This document shows positions 63,384 through 64,000 of a stretch of DNA of 64,000 bases, piece after piece. The stretch spans positions 1,860,001 to 1,924,000 of the forward strand of contig NZ_CP010310.2 of assembly GCF_000815105.2 (NCBI RefSeq). The letters are read 5' to 3'. The DNA is from Pandoraea pulmonicola. Lineage in GTDB: Bacteria > Pseudomonadota > Gammaproteobacteria > Burkholderiales > Burkholderiaceae. Made by a program: the position numbers and the translations under genes. Below the pieces are notes generated by a model, which saw only the letters and a list, made by a program, of their open reading frames with translations, was not told where the DNA came from and did not search any database. How positions within the stretch are numbered: position 1 is the stretch's first letter; each line of letters begins with the position of its first letter.

Positions 63384-64000
63384 ATGGCATTGCAATCACT
63401 GGATATCAAACGGCGCTCGGCAACCACGCTGCCGTCGCCCTCCGTGCGGGAAGCGCACACGGGCGACGTCGCCAAGCTCATCGATACGTCGAAGTGCATC
63501 GGCTGCAAGGCGTGCCAGACGGCGTGCATGGAGTGGAACGACCTGCGCGACGAGGTCGGCACCAACGTCGGCGTGTACGACAACCCGGCGGACCTCACGG
63601 CCGACTCGTGGACGCTCATGCGCTTTACCGAGTACGAGAACCCGAAGGGCGACCTCGAGTGGCTCATCCGCAAGGATGGCTGCATGCATTGCGAGGACCC
63701 GGGCTGCCTGAAGGCATGTCCGTCGCCGGGGGCGATCGTGCAGTATGCGAACGGCATCGTCGACTTCCACGAAGAGGCCTGTATCGGCTGCGGGTACTGC
63801 ATCACAGGGTGCCCGTTCAACGTCCCACGCATCTCGCAGAAGGACCACAAGGCGTACAAGTGCACCCTGTGTTCCGATCGCGTGTCCGTCGGGCTGGAGC
63901 CGGCCTGCGTGAAGACGTGCCCGACCGGTGCGATCATGTTCGGTACGAAGGACGCCATGAAGGATCAGGCGGCCGAGCGTATCGAGGACCTGAAGTCGCG
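63384..64000 (+). CDS. fdnH: Formate dehydrogenase-N, iron-sulfur beta subunit (partial)
   Basis: The first ~205 residues are in the window; the 3' end is cut at base 64000. Four ferredoxin-type [4Fe-4S] motifs are visible in turn: [35 protein letters not shown] and CTLCSDRV...CVKTCPTG. It carries electrons from FdnG toward the cytochrome b subunit, whose gene is expected just beyond the edge. ATG 63384 after AAGGGGGCGCC, nine bases after the fdnG stop. Confidence 0.95.
   Translation, partial: MALQSLDIKRRSATTLPSPSVREAHTGDVAKLIDTSKCIGCKACQTACMEWNDLRDEVGTNVGVYDNPADLTADSWTLMRFTEYENPKGDLEWLIRKDGCMHCEDPGCLKACPSPGAIVQYANGIVDFHEEACIGCGYCITGCPFNVPRISQKDHKAYKCTLCSDRVSVGLEPACVKTCPTGAIMFGTKDAMKDQAAERIEDLKS

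Noticed and set aside
60309..63395. Long minus-strand frame (1,028 codons) opposite fdnG
   Set aside because: Same GC-rich shadow effect; no domain, no start signal.
1..64000. CRISPR arrays, rRNA or tRNA genes
   Set aside because: No regularly spaced direct repeats and no cloverleaf or rRNA-like sequence was seen on either strand.

Overview
The window is GC-rich, with dense short-spaced operons and strong AGGAG-type ribosome binding sites. Its gene content points to a beta-proteobacterium of the Burkholderiaceae, most likely an oxalate-degrading Pandoraea or close relative. That placement is inferred from gene content and protein character; no rRNA or other phylogenetic marker is present.

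Layout. 1-3.8 kb: two tandem AspT-type aspartate:alanine exchangers and aspartate 4-decarboxylase, closed by a strong terminator. 4-8 kb: a shortened TpsB/FhaC-like outer-membrane barrel gene, a LOG-family gene with a terminator-like leader, a hypothetical gene and an EamA permease. 7.9-13.3 kb (minus strand): soluble NAD-dependent formate dehydrogenase fdsGBA-D. 14-17 kb: a GntR regulator with a 72-residue membrane protein, a ketopantoate-reductase-like enzyme, and a regulatory region with a long hairpin. 17.4-22.6 kb: oxlT-oxc-frc (oxalate:formate antiporter, oxalyl-CoA decarboxylase, formyl-CoA:oxalate CoA-transferase) and a PAS protein. 22.7-35.5 kb: a more A/T-rich accessory island. It carries a ShET2/EspL-like effector with a Cys-His-Asp triad, an IS5-family remnant, two very large Ig/FnIII-like proteins (one starting with a trypsin fold that has lost its serine), an intact trypsin-like protease and a candidate small RNA. 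35.9-38.1 kb: a second frc with an FAH-family gene. 38.4-44 kb: two LysR regulators around pntAA-pntAB-pntB transhydrogenase. 44-60 kb: MFS carriers, a hydratase, two GntR regulators, an enoyl-CoA hydratase/CoA-transferase pair, a GH15 glycosidase, a branched-chain-type binding protein and a pqiA-pqiA-pqiB-pqiC operon. 60.3-64 kb: selenocysteine formate dehydrogenase-N fdnG (in-frame UGA plus SECIS) and fdnH, cut by the window edge.

How it fits together. Oxalate enters by OxlT in exchange for formate, is activated by Frc and decarboxylated by Oxc. Formate is then oxidised in the cytosol by Fds (to NADH) or at the membrane by Fdn, and PntAB can turn NADH into NADPH. AspT/AsdA is a second exchange-plus-decarboxylation cycle of the same proton-motive type. 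Five promoters in the oxalate/formate block (fds, the small-protein/gntR operon, the panE-like gene, oxlT, frc2) share a 15-bp near-palindrome of the form TGATATAC-N-GTATAC. I read this as the operator of the local GntR regulator. The accessory island lies between frc1 and frc2 and looks like an insertion into an older oxalate cluster.
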